From Candidatus Neoehrlichia procyonis str. RAC413 (GTDB taxonomy: Bacteria; Pseudomonadota; Alphaproteobacteria; Rickettsiales; Anaplasmataceae), in assembly GCF_000964795.1 (NCBI RefSeq), contig NZ_LANX01000001.1, forward strand, positions 1,178,001 to 1,242,000: DNA of 64,000 nucleotides, read 5' to 3'. The translations under genes and the position numbers were made by a program. The notes beneath the pieces were generated by a model that saw only the letters and a program-made list of their open reading frames with translations, searched no databases and had not been told where the DNA came from. Below are positions 36,724-46,665 of this stretch, piece by piece; the stretch's first letter is position 1, and every line of letters begins with the position of its first letter.

Positions 36724-37863
36724 TCATAGTATTAAAGCGATTTTGTTATTTTGTAACCTTTCTATTTTTTGTGAAATTTCTAATTCAGTTAAAACAGCGA
36801 GGACTACATTGATATTAAGAGATGTTAAATTAAGAAGTTCTTCAATGCTAGTAGGTGAAGTACTTAATTGCTGTAAAATAAACTTTTTTATATCGTTTTT
36901 TTTAGTATTTTCTTCTTTATTATTGTTTGTAATATTGTCACTATATATTAACTTCTGTTGTAATGGGTTGTAATTAAATGTGATACCGTCTATTATATCA
37001 TTTGCAGATTCTACTAGTTTTGCACCATTTTTTATTAAATTATTACAACCTGAATATCTTATATCTAGTGGTGATCCAGGAACTGCAAATACTTCTCTGC
37101 CTTGTGATAATGCTAAGTTTGCAGTAATGAGAGATCCTGATTTTTTAGATGCTTCTACTACTACAATACCAAGCGATAATCCAGATATTATGCGGTTACG
37201 TTGAGGGAATAACTGTGCTTTTGGCAATGATGAAAAAGGTAATTCAGTAAGTACTAACCCTCCATTATGTACAATATCTTTATATAAGTGCAAATTTTCT
37301 TTAGGATATACTATATTAATGCCACTAGCCATAACTGCAATCGTTGGAAAGTTTTTTGAGATTACACTATGTACAGACTTGTCAATCCCTTTAGCAAGTC
37401 CTGAGACAGTTATGAATCCGTGTTTTGAAATATCATAAGATAGTTTATAAGCGAAATTTTTACCATTGATCGATGGGTAGCGGCTTCCAACTATTGCAAT
37501 TGCGTCTTTTTGTAGTAAGGTATGATTTCCTAAAACAGTAATAATTGGTGGAAAATCATTAATATTACGTAGCATTTTTGGGTATGGTATTTCAAACATT
37601 GTTATAATTTTCGCACCTATTTTATAAGTGTCGTCAATTTCTTTTTTTGCTCTGTCAATAGGGTATATTTCTTTTATTTGGTTGTATGTTTTTGATGTTA
37701 CTGTTAAGGCTTCTAAAGCGTATATTGCATTTTGAGGAGTTTTATATAATTTTAGTAAATGAGAGAAAGTTATGGGTCCTATATTTGGGGTACGTATTAA
37801 CCTTATACAAGATAGTAAATCATTATAGTGTATTTGATTATTATTATGTAAATTATTGAACAT
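36724..37863 (-). CDS. dprA: DprA/Smf DNA-processing protein
   Basis: 379 residues. An N-terminal SAM-like helical region (about 10-75) precedes the Rossmann-like DprA core: AIVGSRYPSINGK, FITVSGLAKGIDKSVH, VMASGINIVYP, LTELPFSS, FPQRNRIISGLSLGIVVVEA, and SGSLITANLA. The C-terminus (about 310-375) is a winged-helix domain. DprA loads RecA on incoming single-stranded DNA in naturally transformable bacteria, but it is kept widely, including in obligate intracellular species. It stands alone between long spacers. Confidence 0.95.
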   Translation of the reverse strand: MFNNLHNNNQIHYNDLLSCIRLIRTPNIGPITFSHLLKLYKTPQNAIYALEALTVTSKTYNQIKEIYPIDRAKKEIDDTYKIGAKIITMFEIPYPKMLRNINDFPPIITVLGNHTLLQKDAIAIVGSRYPSINGKNFAYKLSYDISKHGFITVSGLAKGIDKSVHSVISKNFPTIAVMASGINIVYPKENLHLYKDIVHNGGLVLTELPFSSLPKAQLFPQRNRIISGLSLGIVVVEASKKSGSLITANLALSQGREVFAVPGSPLDIRYSGCNNLIKNGAKLVESANDIIDGITFNYNPLQQKLIYSDNITNNNKEENTKKNDIKKFILQQLSTSPTSIEELLNLTSLNINVVLAVLTELEISQKIERLQNNKIALIL

Positions 37864-38439
37864 TAAAAAATACTTTAATTTATTAGTATTAAGTTTAAAA
37901 ATATAAATATTAATTTTAAATAATCAAGAATAAATAATTGCTAATCAGTGTGGAGTATATATATAAATAGCAGCATTACTGAAATAATGTGTAGAAAATG
38001 TTTTAGTAGACGAATTGTTTATATAGTGTCACTAATTCAAGGTTTGTCATCAATATAAGAGTTTTTAACAACCGTAGCGTACTTATAAGACATAGGTAAT
38101 TTATGTCAATAATAAAAGTGCTTATAATAGTTGGAAATCATATATAAAACGAATATTAACATGTAGTAATTAATTCTATGTAATATTGGCTACAATGTAA
38201 TCAGGTAAGGTGCTTTTGATAAGAATATAAATAATTGTAAAATATGAGTTTATAATGTTACATATTGTTTAATTTTATATCTTATAATTATTGGATGTAG
38301 TTAAGCGTTTTTGACATTAAAGTATAAAAAGTTTTTTGGCGGATACGTAAAGTGTTTAAAGAAAACAAAACATTAAAGAACACTTAGATATTATTACAGT
38401 ATTTATATTTAATAGTTTCCATAATATATAGATATGTAA
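37864..38439. other. spacer between dprA and fabF
   Basis: 575 bp. A 7-bp stem AAGTGTT / AACACTT at 38350-38385 with a 22-nt loop could be a weak fabF terminator. Nothing else is supported. Confidence 0.4.
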
Positions 38440-39720
38440 TTAACTAGCAGATAGTTTTTTAAAAATTAAAGAAACATTAGTACCACCAAAACCGAAAGAA
38501 TTTGACAAAGCATGTATTACTTTATGTTCTTGGGCAATTAGTGGTACAAGATTTAAAGCGCTACTTTCTGAAGAATTATGTAGATTTAATGTAGGAGGAA
38601 CAATACCGCTAATAATTGAAAGAATGCTAAAAATAGCTTCAACGCTACCTGCTGCTCCTAATAAATGTCCTATTGAAGATTTTGTTGAGGAAATTGGGAT
38701 TTTATAAGCATGGTCCTGAAAAACTGATTTTATCGCTTTTATTTCTATACTATCTCCTATTAGAGTTGAAGTACCATGGGCATTAATATAGTTTACTTTG
38801 CATGGATCGAGTTGTGCATTGATTAATGCTTTTTTCATAGCTTCTATACCACCTTGTCCTTCTGGGTGAGGAGCGGTGATGTGGTATGCATCTGAAGTTG
38901 CACTATATCCAATGAGCTCTGCATAAATTTTTGCGTCTCTTTTTTTAGCATGTTCATATTCTTCAAGTACTATAATTCCAGCTCCTTCTCCCATTACAAA
39001 GCCATCTCTATCTTTGTCCCATGGACGTGAAGCAATTTCTGGAGTATCATTAAATTTTCTTGTTAATGCTTTGATTGCATCAAATCCTGCAATTCCGGAG
39101 CGACATAGAGCACTTTCAGATCCCCCACAAATCATTACATCTGCTTCACTTAGTTGAATGATTTTTGCAGCATCGCTAATAGCATGTGCGCCAGTTGCAC
39201 ATGCACTAACGACTGAATTGTTATATCCTTTAAAACCATATTTCATAGATATGTGTCCAGGTAATAAATTGACTAGACTTGCAGGAATGAAGAAAGGACT
39301 TACTTTTTTTGGTCCATGCTCATTTAAGTTTATGACTGTCTTTTCAATGTAAGGTAATCCACCAATACCAGAACCGATAAGAACTCCTATACGATTATAA
39401 TTAAGGTTATTGTAAGTAAGTAAACTTGAATCCTTGATTGCTTCAGCGGACGCTGCAATTCCAAAATGAATAAATGTATCCATTTTTTTTATGTCTTTTT
39501 CTGGTATCCATTGTGCAGGGTCAAAGATGTAATCTTCTGACTCATGTTTTATTAGCACTTGACCAGCAATTTTGCATTCCAGATCAGAACTATCAAATCT
39601 GTTTGTAATTTTTCTGATACCAGAAACCCCACTTATTAAACATTCCCATACTTTGTTAATATTTGTACCCAAAGGGGTTACTAATCCAAGGCCAGTGACT
39701 ACTACTCTTTTCTTTTCCAT
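38440..39720 (-). CDS. fabF: 3-oxoacyl-[ACP] synthase II (KAS II)
   Basis: 426 residues, typical length. The thiolase-fold catalytic triad is visible: Cys in VVSACATGAHAI, His in NAHGTSTLIGD, and His in KSSIGHLLGAAG. The N-terminus MEKKRVVVTGLGLVTPLGTN and the C-terminus SNSFGFGGTNVSLIF are standard. It condenses malonyl-ACP with acyl-ACP in fatty acid elongation. It lies 23 bp downstream of acpP, its substrate carrier, and shares its promoter. Confidence 0.97.
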   Translation of the reverse strand: MEKKRVVVTGLGLVTPLGTNINKVWECLISGVSGIRKITNRFDSSDLECKIAGQVLIKHESEDYIFDPAQWIPEKDIKKMDTFIHFGIAASAEAIKDSSLLTYNNLNYNRIGVLIGSGIGGLPYIEKTVINLNEHGPKKVSPFFIPASLVNLLPGHISMKYGFKGYNNSVVSACATGAHAISDAAKIIQLSEADVMICGGSESALCRSGIAGFDAIKALTRKFNDTPEIASRPWDKDRDGFVMGEGAGIIVLEEYEHAKKRDAKIYAELIGYSATSDAYHITAPHPEGQGGIEAMKKALINAQLDPCKVNYINAHGTSTLIGDSIEIKAIKSVFQDHAYKIPISSTKSSIGHLLGAAGSVEAIFSILSIISGIVPPTLNLHNSSESSALNLVPLIAQEHKVIHALSNSFGFGGTNVSLIFKKLSAS

Positions 39721-39743
39721 GCGAGTTCCTAGTAATAACTTTA

Positions 39744-40037
39744 TTAATTTTTTACTTTATCGCTTATATACTTTTCTATGTCATTAATAGTTTCAAGTTT
39801 TTGTGCTTCTTCATCAGAAATCTCGATTGAGAAATGTTCTTCTAAGCACATTACCAAATCAACAAAGTCTAAACTATCAAGATTTAGGTCTTTTGCTAAA
39901 TTAGTTGTACCACATATAGAACTCTTTTGTTCATCTTTAAGTTTTAAACAATCAATGACAATTTTTATTACAGTGTCCTTTATAGAACATTCTACCATAC
40001 AATCTTGTTTTTCATGTTCTGTAACATTTTTTTCCAT
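39744..40037 (-). CDS. acpP: acyl carrier protein
   Basis: 97 residues, about 18 longer than E. coli AcpP because of a polar N-terminal extension (MEKNVTEHEKQDCMVEC). The core is normal: LAKDLNLDSLDFVDLVM with the phosphopantetheine Ser in DSLD, then ALEEHFSIEI-like CLEEHFSIEISDEEA. I keep the start at 40037 because GGA lies 7-9 bp upstream, while the internal Met at codon 14 has no ribosome site. It carries the growing acyl chain for FabF and others. Confidence 0.95.
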   Translation of the reverse strand: MEKNVTEHEKQDCMVECSIKDTVIKIVIDCLKLKDEQKSSICGTTNLAKDLNLDSLDFVDLVMCLEEHFSIEISDEEAQKLETINDIEKYISDKVKN

Positions 40038-40147
40038 AATTTATCCATTAACATTAATAATTGAAAAATAACATAAGTAATATATAAACTAAATGTAAAT
40101 AAAGCAAATATAATGTAAAAGTTATTACAATAATTACAGAATTTACT

Positions 40148-40188
40148 TTAGCGTATGTTATGATAACGTATGCTAATACTAATTTCAA
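40148..40188 (-). promoter_or_regulatory. acpP-fabF promoter with overlapping 29-bp palindrome
   Basis: On the minus strand TTGAAA (40183-40188), a 17-bp spacer and TATCAT (40160-40165). The -10 lies in the centre of an inverted repeat at 40148-40176: TTAGCGTATGTTA, 3-bp centre, TAACGTATGCTAA. The arms match at 11 of 13 positions. Position over the -10 is what a repressor site would show. The regulator is unknown. Confidence 0.6.
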
Positions 40189-40309
40189 CATGTCTATCAT
40201 TGGTTGTTATTTTATTAACATGAATTGTTTATAAATATGCTTTATACAAGTATGAGTTGTATTAATGCACATATTTATTCACTATACATAACAGAGTTTT
40301 TGCTGGTTT

Positions 40310-42820
40310 ATGTATATGTCACTAAGTTTGCTTGTTGATAGTTTAAATGCTAAAATTAATGATAAAAAATCAAGAAGTATTTATGAAAAAATAGTACGTG
40401 CATGTAACGATGATAAATCTTTGGTTGAAAAACAAATATATGTTGTCAAAGGAGCCTCTGGCCTTGTCTTTTACAAAGATGAAGATGATGTTGTTAACGA
40501 TATTATTGAAAAAAAAAATAATATGAGTGCTGTTGAGTATGTTAAATCCTCACAAGTAATAAGATGCTTTTTGATACATTTACCTTTTATTGATAATATA
40601 CTAAATTACGATCAATTAAGTGATTTTTGTGAGTGTCTTATTGATCATGGGGCAGATATTAATGTTTATGCTGCTGAGGGAATTGTTGTACAAGATAAAG
40701 TTATTTATGAAGTAGATGGCAAAACTCCTATTGCATATGCGGTAGAAAATAAAAATATTCAATATGTAAGGTACTTACTTTCACTGAATTCTGTGGATAC
40801 AAAATTTACTATAAAAGATATTTATGATACACATCAAGGCTATAATCTTATAGCATACGCTATTAGATTATTTGTTCTTGATAGTAAAGCGGGTTACTAC
40901 TCTTTATGTTGTGACATGCTGAAAATTTTAGATAAATTATTAAGTAAAGTTACGATTGATTATAATAATTGTGATATAGGGTTACGAAAGAATGCAGTAC
41001 AAATTATTAAAATTCTAAGAAATACTAGAGATCCGGGGTTTAATGCTTTAATTGAATACTTAGTATCTGAAGAGTTGTTAAAAGTTATAGAGCTATTTAT
41101 TATAGGTGGTGAATTATGGAAAAATGAAATACAGGAAGAAAAATCACAATGCTATAAGTATAAACATTGTGGTAATAAAAAAGCATTACATGCTGTAAGA
41201 AGAAAGAAACGTGTAAATAATGCATATACATCTAAATCTTTAACAAATGTTATGCTTGACTATTATAGTGTTAGTTATAATTTAATTTTTAGTAAATATA
41301 ATCGCGATGGAGAAAGCTTAGTAAGTATTGCAGTTTTTTGTGGTAAGTTGCAACTCGTAAAATATTTGCTTGAAAATATGAGTATTAATCCTAATACTGT
41401 TAATCAATATGGCCACTCGCTTTTGCATATTGCTGTTGCTGCTAAAAATTCATACGAATGTGTAAATTATTTGTTAAATCAAGGTACAAGTGTATCTATT
41501 GCAGAGTATAAGTTCCGTGCTACTCCTTTACATATAGCTGCTTCAAATGGAGCTGTGGATATTGTTAAGCTAATCCTTGATAAAGTGCCTGATGCTGTTT
41601 ATCAAGTAGATGTTTATGGTCAGAATGTTTTACATTATGCTGCAAGAAATGTAAATTCAATAGAAATTTTTCGGTTAGTGAAAAACCTAGATGTAAATAA
41701 TCAAGTTTGTGATAGAGCTTTAGATTATGAGTATTTGAAGAAGTTATGTAATGTTTATAATGTGACTCAGCAAGAAATTCGAGAAGTGATAGAATTAAAA
41801 GATAATGATATTCAACAGGTAGGTAATACGCCATTACATATAGCAATTGAAAGCAATAATTTTGATGTTGCTAAATTTTTAATACAAGAAAAACATTGTG
41901 ATGTTAGTATTCAAAATAAAGCAGGATATACAGCTTTAAATAGTTATAGTACTTGTGGAAAAAATACATTATTGCATCAAGCTGTTATTAAGAATGATGT
42001 ACAATTTGTTAAGCATCTTCTTTCATATAAAGATTTGGATGTTAATTTATGTAATGGATTTAATACCACAGCACTAAAAATTGCTATTGACAAAAAAAAT
42101 ATGGATATGATCTGCACTTTACTTTCTGATAAAAGGCAAGATTTATTCTTTGGTGATGCTAAGATTTCTTATATACCATTGCTAATGTTTACACGTTCAA
42201 TAAATGATAAAATACAAAAATTGATTTTAAAAAAATTAAGATCACGATTTATTTACTATAGTTTAATATCATTAGGTGTATGTTTAGGAAAATTTGTATT
42301 AATGACAAGTGCTGCTTTGTACTGCATTTTTGTATATAGAGACAAATTATTATCTGTAGCATCAGATAATTTATGGAAGCTGCAAGTTACTTTAGGTACA
42401 TTAACATCACTAATGCTTTTTTTGATGTTTTTTTCTTACTTTATGGTAAGCATTTTAGTATTTCAACTTAATGAACAAAAGACAATTTTTCCGATTGTCA
42501 ATCAAAAATATGTCAATAGTGTTTATAATAAATCAAGCTGTAAATTATATAAAAATAATATTGGCAACGTGGAGCAGCTTAGTGATTATAGTGGTAGTTT
42601 ATCACAAAATTTAAGTGAATTAACAAGTCAAAAAACTAGTTTACAATGTAGCAGTACCAACAGCGAAGATCCATCCGATCCTTTAAGTTGCAACTTATAC
42701 AATTATACTATACATACGAATATGAAAAATGACAAAAGGAAGGAATCTTTAATAGAAAAAGAATCCCATAGGTCAAAAAAAAGCTATTATCAGGAACCTA
42801 CTTCAGCTTTTCTTCGTTAA
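40310..42820 (+). CDS. ankyrin-repeat protein with two C-terminal membrane helices
   Basis: 836 residues (a second start lies 2 codons in). One ankyrin-like unit is at about 137-170 ([20 protein letters not shown]). A run of about seven more is at 333-640, with units such as [40 protein letters not shown] and [20 protein letters not shown]. Two hydrophobic segments follow (about 645-675 and 690-717), then a polar Ser-rich tail of 120 residues. No signal peptide is present. Ehrlichia ankyrin proteins include secreted, host-nucleus-targeted effectors (the p200/AnkA type), but the membrane helices make this one more likely to be membrane-bound in the bacterium or inserted in a host membrane. Confidence 0.85.
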   Translation: MYMSLSLLVDSLNAKINDKKSRSIYEKIVRACNDDKSLVEKQIYVVKGASGLVFYKDEDDVVNDIIEKKNNMSAVEYVKSSQVIRCFLIHLPFIDNILNYDQLSDFCECLIDHGADINVYAAEGIVVQDKVIYEVDGKTPIAYAVENKNIQYVRYLLSLNSVDTKFTIKDIYDTHQGYNLIAYAIRLFVLDSKAGYYSLCCDMLKILDKLLSKVTIDYNNCDIGLRKNAVQIIKILRNTRDPGFNALIEYLVSEELLKVIELFIIGGELWKNEIQEEKSQCYKYKHCGNKKALHAVRRKKRVNNAYTSKSLTNVMLDYYSVSYNLIFSKYNRDGESLVSIAVFCGKLQLVKYLLENMSINPNTVNQYGHSLLHIAVAAKNSYECVNYLLNQGTSVSIAEYKFRATPLHIAASNGAVDIVKLILDKVPDAVYQVDVYGQNVLHYAARNVNSIEIFRLVKNLDVNNQVCDRALDYEYLKKLCNVYNVTQQEIREVIELKDNDIQQVGNTPLHIAIESNNFDVAKFLIQEKHCDVSIQNKAGYTALNSYSTCGKNTLLHQAVIKNDVQFVKHLLSYKDLDVNLCNGFNTTALKIAIDKKNMDMICTLLSDKRQDLFFGDAKISYIPLLMFTRSINDKIQKLILKKLRSRFIYYSLISLGVCLGKFVLMTSAALYCIFVYRDKLLSVASDNLWKLQVTLGTLTSLMLFLMFFSYFMVSILVFQLNEQKTIFPIVNQKYVNSVYNKSSCKLYKNNIGNVEQLSDYSGSLSQNLSELTSQKTSLQCSSTNSEDPSDPLSCNLYNYTIHTNMKNDKRKESLIEKESHRSKKSYYQEPTSAFLR

Positions 42821-42968
42821 AAATTACATGCTTTCTTGCAATAGGATCATATTTACGAAAAGATAACTTATTAACTAACTTTTTAGGGTTACGCTTCTTT
42901 ACATAAAAATAACCTGTTTTTGCGCTGCTGACTAACTTAACAAGCAAATTGGAAACTTTTTTAGCCAT
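42798..42968 (-). CDS. rpmG: 50S ribosomal protein L33
   Basis: 56 residues starting [19 protein letters not shown] and continuing [23 protein letters not shown], clearly L33. A longer in-frame start 36 bp upstream would add an unlikely extension. It lacks the zinc-binding Cys pairs, so it is the zinc-independent form. Its 3' end overlaps the 3' end of the ankyrin gene by 23 bp in a tail-to-tail arrangement. Confidence 0.95.
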   Translation of the reverse strand: MAKKVSNLLVKLVSSAKTGYFYVKKRNPKKLVNKLSFRKYDPIARKHVIFNEEKLK

Positions 42969-43614
42969 GTTTGAATGGAAACCTATTCCTAAAACTATCT
43001 CCATGGTAGTTTATGATTAGTATATCAGTCAAGTAATTTTTGAAAATTTATTGCGTATGATTTTAGTGTGTTATCAAGAGTTATTATTAAGTTTTAAATT
43101 ATGGAAAATGTTTTGAGTAATATGTGTTTTGGTGGGTTTTAATTTGTAAGCTACATAAATAATGAGCTTTGTACAAAACAAAATTAATAGTGTATTTATT
43201 TTTTAAATTTTTTATATATAAAACTTCACTTTATATACTTATAAAAACTAATTTTATAAATTGTAGTCATAGTTCTAAAAGAATATTTTGGTTTGTATCT
43301 GATATAAATATTTATTTGAGATGGAATAATAATTAAGTTCATTTATGTCAAGTATTTTCATTAATATAGGGGTATGTTTTTGTTATCTATCATTTAAGAC
43401 TTTAAAAGCTTTACTTATATGAAAGTATCAAATATAAAGGATTAAAAAGTATTAAAGAATTGTTAGTTAAGCTTTTTGTAATAAATTGGAGACGTTTATT
43501 TTGTAAATATAAGGTTGGCTTTATATATACTAAAAAATTTTATTAAATGATATTTAGTTATGATATTATTAGTAAAGGGTATGATTTGTTATATCTAATT
43601 AAAGAGTAGTTATT
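42969..43614. other. divergent spacer between rpmG and the PgpA-like gene
   Basis: 645 bp. On the minus strand a TTGACT lies about 55 bp before rpmG (43027-43032) and may be its -35. No gene is visible. Confidence 0.4.
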
Positions 43615-44328
43615 ATGTTAGGGTCTTATTTTCATGTTTTAATAAAAATTATTGGCAGATTTCTTCCTACAACATTAATAAGTACTTTTTTTGGCATAGG
43701 ATATCTTCCAGCATGGCAATGTCACTGGGCATCTGCAAGTTCTTTGTTATTATGTTATATTGCTTTTTATTTAGTGAATGGAGCTTCTTCTTTTTTGTTA
43801 GGAATTGAGATGACTGGTGCAATGATTTCTGTGTTTTTCTGTAAAGTTGCATTATCTGTCATAATATTAGGGATAATATCGATATTTATTTTTCAGACCG
43901 AGAATCAATCCGTACAATTTGTAAGTAATGACGATAATATAGTTATACAAATAGTTATAGGCCAGCTTTTGGTTGTTGCTCTTTCAATGCCTGCTGCATT
44001 GTCAATATATGTGCATTTAGTTGATATATATGATAGATTATGTAAGGGAGTTTTTTTATGCCCTGCTTGGTTTAATAATCTGACATATTTTATAATATTT
44101 TTTGCAATACCTTTTGTATTTTTTAATTTTATAGAAGTTATAAAACCATGGCCTATATCTTTTTTGCAACTTACTTATAATAATTGTTTTTCGATAATGT
44201 TAGAAGGTATAATAATAGTTTGTTATACATTAGTTGTTATGTATCTTATTGCATTTATATGTTTAGATTTGACTATTCAACAAGCTATTAATTTTAATCG
44301 ATATGTTTTTGCTTTTATTATGAAATGA
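43615..44328 (+). CDS. PgpA-like membrane protein lacking the catalytic residues
   Basis: 237 residues, membrane protein. It aligns by eye with PgpA: FFGIGYLPAWQCHWAS corresponds to the N-terminal MPGT-GS region, NIVIQIVIGQLL (108-119) to VVIDEVLGQL, FFNFIEVIKPWPI (169-181) to RFFDIIKPWPI, and SIMLEGIII (193-201) to GIMLDDIIA. The metal-binding Asp-Glu pair is replaced by Gln-Ile, the MLDD pair by MLEG, and the Arg of RFFD by Asn. It should therefore be catalytically dead if truly homologous. It also has an extra hydrophobic insert (about 60-93). The intact enzyme is at 5454-5963. It is 6 bp upstream of dsbB and likely co-transcribed. Confidence 0.6.
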   Translation: MLGSYFHVLIKIIGRFLPTTLISTFFGIGYLPAWQCHWASASSLLLCYIAFYLVNGASSFLLGIEMTGAMISVFFCKVALSVIILGIISIFIFQTENQSVQFVSNDDNIVIQIVIGQLLVVALSMPAALSIYVHLVDIYDRLCKGVFLCPAWFNNLTYFIIFFAIPFVFFNFIEVIKPWPISFLQLTYNNCFSIMLEGIIIVCYTLVVMYLIAFICLDLTIQQAINFNRYVFAFIMK

Positions 44329-44334
44329 TACAGC

Positions 44335-44793
44335 ATGAAAATATATAATAAATTATTTTTACTATTGAGCGTCATTGCATTAATTACTGCATATATATCT
44401 CAGTTTATTTTTGGTTTTATTCCTTGCAGATTGTGTATATATGAACGCATACCATATTTTATAATTATAATTTTATGTATTGTGAGTTTGTTTGTAAAGC
44501 ATAAAGTAGTTTTTGTTTCTATATGTTTATGTTATATAGTGAATGCGCTTATATCGATATATCATATGGGTTTAGAATATGGGTGGTTTTTTGATGTGTT
44601 AGGTTGTAGTAGTAATGTTGATTTAAATAATCTGAGTTTTGATGATATAAAAAACAACTTGTTAAATACGAATATTGCGTATTGTAATGTGCCTAGCTTC
44701 ATTTTTCTTGGAATTTCAATGGCAGGGTGGAACTTTATTTATAGTATGGTATGCTTGCTTTCAGGAGTTTGTTTATTTAGTAAAGATACATAA
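44335..44793 (+). CDS. dsbB: DsbB, disulfide bond formation protein B
   Basis: 152 residues with four membrane helices. The first periplasmic loop carries CRLC (Cys31, Cys34), preceded by FGFIPCRLCIYERIPY, the classic DsbB pattern. The second loop has Cys91 (VLGCSS) and Cys117 (AYCNVPSFIFLGISMAGWN), also conserved. It reoxidises DsbA with ubiquinone. The nearby coq7 gene makes ubiquinone, a sensible neighbour. Outer-membrane proteins of Ehrlichia are disulfide-linked, so this system matters for the envelope. Confidence 0.93.
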   Translation: MKIYNKLFLLLSVIALITAYISQFIFGFIPCRLCIYERIPYFIIIILCIVSLFVKHKVVFVSICLCYIVNALISIYHMGLEYGWFFDVLGCSSNVDLNNLSFDDIKNNLLNTNIAYCNVPSFIFLGISMAGWNFIYSMVCLLSGVCLFSKDT

Positions 44794-44901
44794 AGTGATT
44801 GTTATGTTTTTTACAATAACGAAAAGAATTATTAATTATATTATGCAACCATACAAATTTAAGTTTTTTGTATATAAATATTCAATTATTTACTGTGTGT
44901 T

Positions 44902-45423
44902 ATGTTAAAGAATGGTTTTATTGAGAGTGTTATCAGAGTAAATCATGCTGGTGAATATGGTGCGGTTTGCATATATCATGGGCAAGAGTTAGTATTAAAA
45001 AAGAATCCCATAATGGCTAAAAAGATATTTCATATGAAAAAACAGGAGCAGTGCCATTTTAAATATTTTAATGATACTATGAGACAAATGCAGGTACGTC
45101 CCACATTTTTTTTGCCAGTGTGGCATGTAATGGGTGTAATGATGGGGGCTGTAACGGCTCTTATGGGAGAAAAGTCAGCAATGGCTTGTACTGCTGCAGT
45201 AGAAGAAGTTATATGTGATCATTATCGTAACCAACTTTTACAGTTGAATAATTGTAATGATGCTAAATTAAAAGAAAAAATAAAACAGTTTTATAAAGAA
45301 GAATCAGAACATAAAGATATTGCTATAGATCATGGAGCAGAGGATGCTTTTGCATATCAAGTTTTGTCTTATGCAATAAAAAAAATATGTAAAACTGCTA
45401 TTGCTATTTCGAAAATACTATAA
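44902..45423 (+). CDS. coq7: Coq7, demethoxyubiquinone hydroxylase
   Basis: 173 residues of the di-iron carboxylate type. Metal-ligand motifs are visible as VNHAGEYGAV, KKQEQCHFKYF (ExxH), AVEEVICDHY and EESEHKDIAIDHGAE (ExxH). It hydroxylates the benzoquinone ring late in ubiquinone synthesis and sits on the membrane through a hydrophobic surface. It follows dsbB by 108 bp on the same strand. Confidence 0.95.
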   Translation: MLKNGFIESVIRVNHAGEYGAVCIYHGQELVLKKNPIMAKKIFHMKKQEQCHFKYFNDTMRQMQVRPTFFLPVWHVMGVMMGAVTALMGEKSAMACTAAVEEVICDHYRNQLLQLNNCNDAKLKEKIKQFYKEESEHKDIAIDHGAEDAFAYQVLSYAIKKICKTAIAISKIL

Positions 45424-46243
45424 TATTTAATGTTAACATCTAGTGTATTTTTGTTAACAATACAAAACTAAAGGTTATGTTTCTGCTATAAGAAAGTTTA
45501 TGTGATTTTATCGATTAGTTTTTATAGTTTATGTTTGTTATATTAGGAAACCAAGGGAATAGATTTATAAATTAATTTTTGGTATATTTAAAATTAAATA
45601 CAATGTGTGTGGGGTTTGTTTTTTAATTAGAATATATATTTTAATCTTATAGGTTGTATTGTCATGTAAACTTTGTGCAGTTATACTTTTATTCGTATAA
45701 CGATTAGACATATTGTTGTTCTGAAGTTTACAAGGTGGATTATTAAGGTTATCACAATAATATTGCATTACATAAAAATAAAGCTATTTTTTAAAGTATT
45801 AAGATTATATAGATAAAAAACTTTTTTGAGTTTTATCTTATAAGGTAGAAGATATGTATTACAAGGTGAGATTAACAGTGAATGAAATGTGTAAATAATT
45901 AATGCTTAAACTTGATAGCAAAAATAATTTATTATGTACTTTATGATATATTTTATAATAAAGTAAAACATTGCTGATTAGAAGCAATTGCTTACTGAAT
46001 AGAATAGTGGCCATTAATATGGGCGGATATATTATATATAATTTTATATAGTTGTGTAATGACTTTATATATAACGTATGGAATTGTTGATATTTTGAAA
46101 AAGTATAACATAGAATACGATTTATATATTAATATATAGTATAACTTTAATGTTTAACTAAAAATTATTACGAGTATTAAAATATAAAAGGACGCGCGTA
46201 ATATTGTTAGAAGAATAAGATCGCATATTACGGAATATCATAT
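45424..46243. other. spacer between coq7 and the MreD-like gene
   Basis: 820 bp. A 67-codon minus-strand frame (45565-45768) has no ribosome site and no recognisable motif. A pair of TGTTAACA palindromes just after coq7 (about 45431 and 45452) could fold into a hairpin. Nothing firmer is seen. Confidence 0.4.
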
Positions 46244-46609
46244 ATGTTAAAGTTATTTGTTAAAAACTTTTTACTATTTCTAGTAAGTATTATTTTAATA
46301 TTGTGTGAATTTTTACTTAGTAAGACTGTATATCAATTTACTCTAAGGGTTGATTTTTTATTTTTTGCTGTGTGTTTCTTTTATATAGAGCTATTGCCAT
46401 GTTATTTATTGTTGTTTGTAACAGGTGTGATAAGAGACTGTATATATGCTTTTCCATTGGGAGCAACGCCACTGATGTACACTATTATTCATTTTGTGTT
46501 AAATAATAATACTAAGAGAAAAATACAAAAAAAGTATTTAATAATGACTTTGTTGTTTATCTATGGATTACATTGGATGATGTGTAGCATTTTTCTGGCA
46601 GTATGGTAA
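46244..46609 (+). CDS. MreD-like small membrane protein, possibly truncated
   Basis: 121 residues, almost all hydrophobic, with about four membrane segments. The stretch GVIRDCIYAFPLGATPLMY is close to the MreD signature (GLLxDxxxxxPLGxxxL). MreD works with MreB/MreC in cell shape in walled bacteria. The protein is shorter than MreD (about 160). A second frame starting at the ATG 46603-46605, overlapping this stop, encodes 20 more hydrophobic residues (MVKTFIQLLVYFGGVFLIVY) before a stop at 46665, as if a single-base change had split the C-terminal helix off. No mreB or mreC is in the window. Confidence 0.5.
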   Translation: MLKLFVKNFLLFLVSIILILCEFLLSKTVYQFTLRVDFLFFAVCFFYIELLPCYLLLFVTGVIRDCIYAFPLGATPLMYTIIHFVLNNNTKRKIQKKYLIMTLLFIYGLHWMMCSIFLAVW

Positions 46610-46665
46610 AAACGTTTATACAATTACTTGTATATTTTGGCGGTGTATTTTTAATTGTGTATTAA

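Noticed and set aside
44675-44908. 77-codon frame between dsbB and coq7
   Set aside because: Overlaps the end of dsbB in another frame and lacks any recognisable feature.
45565-45768. 67-codon minus-strand frame
   Set aside because: Composition is slightly protein-like but there is no start signal, motif or operon context; chance cannot be excluded.
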